A stretch of DNA of 64,000 bases from contig NZ_CP013949.1 in the NCBI RefSeq assembly GCF_000296215.2, positions 186,001 to 250,000 on the forward strand. The letters are read 5' to 3'. Below, in pieces: positions 62,023 through 64,000 of this stretch. This DNA is from Bradyrhizobium sp. CCGE-LA001 (GTDB taxonomy: Bacteria; Pseudomonadota; Alphaproteobacteria; Rhizobiales; Xanthobacteraceae). Numbering within the stretch: the first letter of the stretch is position 1; every line of letters starts with the position of its first letter. The position numbers and the translations under genes are program-made. The notes below the pieces were generated by a model. It did not search any database. It saw only the letters and a list, made by a program, of their open reading frames with translations, and was not told the DNA's origin.

Positions 62023-63303
62023 ATGAAATTCCATCGATCCGTCTTTCAATCGGCCCTGGCGCTTGCAGCCGTAGCCCTTTTCGCAGGCACCAGCGTCAGC
62101 CATGCGCAACAGCAGGACAAGAGCAAGCCGCTGAAGAAGTACGACTCCAGCACCAAGGAGTTCTGGACCCATCCGCCGGACGACTGGTTCCTCGGCGACG
62201 AGACCGAGGCGCAGAAGGGCCTGGCGCCGCCCTCGGGCCCGCCGACCGGCGCTTCCGACGCCGAGCTCGCCAACATCGTCAAGAAGATCAAACTGCCCCA
62301 GGGCTTCAAGATCGAGGTCTATGCCTCCGGCGTGCTGGCCGCGCGGCAGATGGCCTGGGGTGACAAGGGCACGTTGTTCGTGGGCTCGTTCGGCCTCGGC
62401 AACGTCTATGCCATCAAGGACAACAACGGAAAGAAAGAGGTCAAGACCGTCCTCAAGGGCCTCAACATGCCCACCGGTCTCGCCTTCAGGGACGGCGCGC
62501 TCTACGTCATCGCCGTCGACAAGCTGATCCGCTACGACAACGCCGAAGCCAACCTCGACAAGCTTGGCGATGGCAAGGTCGTCTATGACGACATGCCGTC
62601 CTACGCCGCGCATGGCTGGAAGTATATCGCGGTCGACAAGGAAGGCTGGTTCTTCCTGCCGTTCGGACCGCCCTTCAACATCGGCATTCCGCCGACCAGC
62701 GTGTCGCAGATCAGGCGCGTTGATCCCAAGACCGGCAACGCCGAAATCTGGGCGCTCGGCGTTCGAAACTCGGTCGGTGGCGACGTCGATCCACGCACCG
62801 GCAAGCTCTGGTTCACCGAGAATGCCCGCGACTGGATCAGCGATGACCTGCCCTCGGACAAGCTGAACATGATCAACCGAATCGGCGAGCATTTCGGCTA
62901 TCCCTATTGCCATCAGGGCAACCTGCCGGACGACAAGTTCGCCATGGGCCACAAATGCTCCGAGTTCACGCCGCCCGTGCTGAATCTCGGCGCGCACGTC
63001 GCTCCGCTCGGCATGAAGTTCTACACCGGCAACCAATTCCCCGCCGATTACAAGAACAACATCCTGATCGCCGAGCACGGCTCCTGGAATCGTCACAAGT
63101 ACCAGGGCGCGCGCATCGTGCGCGTGATCGTCGGGCCCGACGGCAAAAATCCCAAGCGGGAGGTCTTCGCCTCCGGCTGGCTCGAAGGCGACCAAGGTTA
63201 TCTCGGTCGTCCCAACGACATCCTGCTCGACAAGGACGGATCGATCCTCGTTGCCGACGACTGGGCCGGCGCGATCTATCGCATCAGCTACAGCAAGAAG
63301 TAA
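62023..63303 (+). CDS. Sorbosone dehydrogenase-like PQQ-type periplasmic protein
   Basis: A 426-residue beta-propeller protein with a signal peptide ending near SHA (about residue 27). It has the GDH-like propeller pattern with IEVYASGVLAARQM, VGSFGLGNVYA, NSVGGDVDPRTG and C-terminal DNDWAGAIYRISY-like ending (ADDWAGAIYRIS). Such proteins resemble L-sorbosone dehydrogenase and soluble PQQ glucose dehydrogenase. A cytochrome c gene follows, the expected electron acceptor. Confidence 0.85.
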   Translation: MKFHRSVFQSALALAAVALFAGTSVSHAQQQDKSKPLKKYDSSTKEFWTHPPDDWFLGDETEAQKGLAPPSGPPTGASDAELANIVKKIKLPQGFKIEVYASGVLAARQMAWGDKGTLFVGSFGLGNVYAIKDNNGKKEVKTVLKGLNMPTGLAFRDGALYVIAVDKLIRYDNAEANLDKLGDGKVVYDDMPSYAAHGWKYIAVDKEGWFFLPFGPPFNIGIPPTSVSQIRRVDPKTGNAEIWALGVRNSVGGDVDPRTGKLWFTENARDWISDDLPSDKLNMINRIGEHFGYPYCHQGNLPDDKFAMGHKCSEFTPPVLNLGAHVAPLGMKFYTGNQFPADYKNNILIAEHGSWNRHKYQGARIVRVIVGPDGKNPKREVFASGWLEGDQGYLGRPNDILLDKDGSILVADDWAGAIYRISYSKK

Positions 63304-63315
63304 CACGACGTAACG

Positions 63316-63352
63316 AAGAGGCTGCGACCGGGCGACGGCCGCAGCCTCTTTT
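63316..63352 (+). terminator. Intrinsic terminator after the sorbosone-dehydrogenase-like gene
   Basis: AAGAGGCTGCG and CGCAGCCTCTT form an eleven-base perfect stem at 63316-63326 and 63340-63350 followed by TT, 13 bases after the stop. Confidence 0.85.
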
Positions 63353-63382
63353 GCTTGTGACAGGCTTGCGATGGAACACGTT

Positions 63383-63510
63383 CGTCATGCCCGGACTTGA
63401 TCCGGGCATCCATCAAACGAGAAACTCTTTTGTAAAAGGGATGGATTGCCGGGCCGACGCCCCGCCGAAGAGGCTTCGGCCTCGCAGGCGGGTCAAGCCG
63501 GCGATGACGG
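63383..63510. repeat. Palindromic repeat, CGTCATGCCCGG...CGATGACG type
   Basis: A 128-bp element with CGTCATGCCCGGACTTG at the left and GTCAAGCCGGCGATGACG at the right, plus inner GGATGGA-like arms. It ends 17 bp before the cytochrome c start. Confidence 0.75.
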
Positions 63511-63526
63511 TCGGAGAGATTGAGCC

Positions 63527-64000
63527 ATGCGGGTCGTTCGGTTTGGAATTCTGTCTGCGGTGCTCCTGCTTGCGCCGGCTGCTACGGCCGCCGACAATGC
63601 CGCGATCAAGGAAAAGGCTTCCGTCTGCTCCGGCTGTCACGGCGAGAACGGCGTCTCGCAGACCGAGAACATTCCATCGCTGGCCGGCCAGCCCGATCAA
63701 TTCCTGCAATGGCAGCTCGTGTTCTTTCGCGCCGGCTCGCGCAAGAACGACCAGATGCAGCCGATCGTCGAAGGGATCACCAACGACGACATCCGCAGCT
63801 TCGGGGCCTACTTCGCCTCGTTGGCGCCGCCGAAGAGTTCAGAGGACAACGATCCTGATCTGTCGAAGAAAGGCGCGCAGGTTGCCGCCGGCCGCCGATG
63901 CGCGTCATGCCATTTGGACAATTATGCCGGCACCAAGGCGGTTGCACGGCTCGCGGGCCAGCGCGAGGAATACCTTGTCAAGGCGCTGCGCGACTACAAG
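63527..64000 (+). CDS. Di-haem cytochrome c (3' end outside window)
   Basis: The first 158 codons of a periplasmic cytochrome. The signal peptide ends at about TAA (residue 22). Two haem-binding motifs are visible, CSGCH at about residues 34-38 and CASCH near 125, so it is a c4-type di-haem protein. The frame is still open at the window end. It follows the sorbosone-dehydrogenase-like gene by about 220 bp and may take its electrons, though a terminator and a repeat separate them. Confidence 0.85.
   Translation, partial: MRVVRFGILSAVLLLAPAATAADNAAIKEKASVCSGCHGENGVSQTENIPSLAGQPDQFLQWQLVFFRAGSRKNDQMQPIVEGITNDDIRSFGAYFASLAPPKSSEDNDPDLSKKGAQVAAGRRCASCHLDNYAGTKAVARLAGQREEYLVKALRDYK

Overview
The window is a GC-rich, gene-dense piece of alphaproteobacterial chromosome, almost certainly from a Bradyrhizobium-type member of the Nitrobacteraceae. 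The reasons are the gene order around hemJ-rho-mnmE-mnmG-rsmG-parA-parB-holA-lptE-leuS, the ppsR-maf-coaE-dnaQ/secB block on the other side, two glnK-amtB pairs, GANTC (CcrM-type) sites, and many short palindromic intergenic repeats. I saw no phage, insertion sequence, plasmid module or CRISPR array. Most genes are core housekeeping genes.

Layout. 0-2.1 kb: the end of a histidine-phosphatase gene, an AI-2E-type permease and a small zinc-ribbon protein. 2.2-6.9 kb (minus strand): a histidine operon hisB-DUF2628-hisH-hisA-hisF-hisE running into coaA. 7.1-10.1 kb: the hslV/hslU protease with a GNAT acetyltransferase and a UPF0314 protein between them. 10.3-11.5 kb: an unknown polytopic membrane protein. 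11.6-14.5 kb (minus): timA-mltA-smr. 14.9-18.2 kb: secB, then dnaQ-coaE-maf-ppsR (minus). 18.2-18.65 kb: a gene-free region that I propose is the chromosomal replication origin. 18.6-27.2 kb (plus): hemJ, rho, mnmE, mnmG, rsmG, parA, parB, with five parS-type centromere sites at 22.27-24.69 kb. 27.4-31.8 kb (minus): holA, lptE, leuS. 31.9-34.8 kb: two convergent GGDEF diguanylate cyclases. 35-38.4 kb: a YggS-type PLP protein, a 2-keto-4-pentenoate hydratase-like protein, an L,D-transpeptidase, a CenR-like response regulator and a lone cyclic-nucleotide-binding domain protein. 38.6-44.2 kb (minus): xthA, a lolA-like gene, ftsK and an aminotransferase. 44.5-46.1 kb: a secreted caspase-like protein. 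46.3-50.1 kb: two glnK-amtB operons. 50.4-52.2 kb: two tandem GYF-domain membrane proteins. 52.2-60.2 kb: tesB, a ubiH-family hydroxylase, Trm112, a PepSY/cytochrome b561 pair, an MHYT-GGDEF-EAL protein, a LON-domain protein and a thioredoxin-TPR protein. 60.5 kb: tRNA-Gly(GCC). 60.7-64 kb: a sugar-nucleotide epimerase family protein, a sorbosone-dehydrogenase-like protein and a di-haem cytochrome c that runs off the window.

How it fits together. Genes diverge from 18.2-18.6 kb, and that gap holds DnaA-box-like sequences, four GANTC sites in 49 bp, an A+T-rich palindrome and a CtrA-like site. The parS cluster and parAB begin about 4 kb to the right. This is the arrangement expected for an alphaproteobacterial origin-centromere region. 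The most interesting further signals are: (i) a repeated GCAGCAAA motif, partly palindromic, between rho and mnmE; (ii) a candidate Irr/ICE operator before the PepSY-cytochrome b pair; (iii) a near-consensus sigma-54 promoter before one glnK-amtB operon; (iv) a cysteine-rich tail on the caspase-like protein; and (v) a threefold internal motif in the tandem GYF-domain membrane proteins. All motif calls were made by eye.
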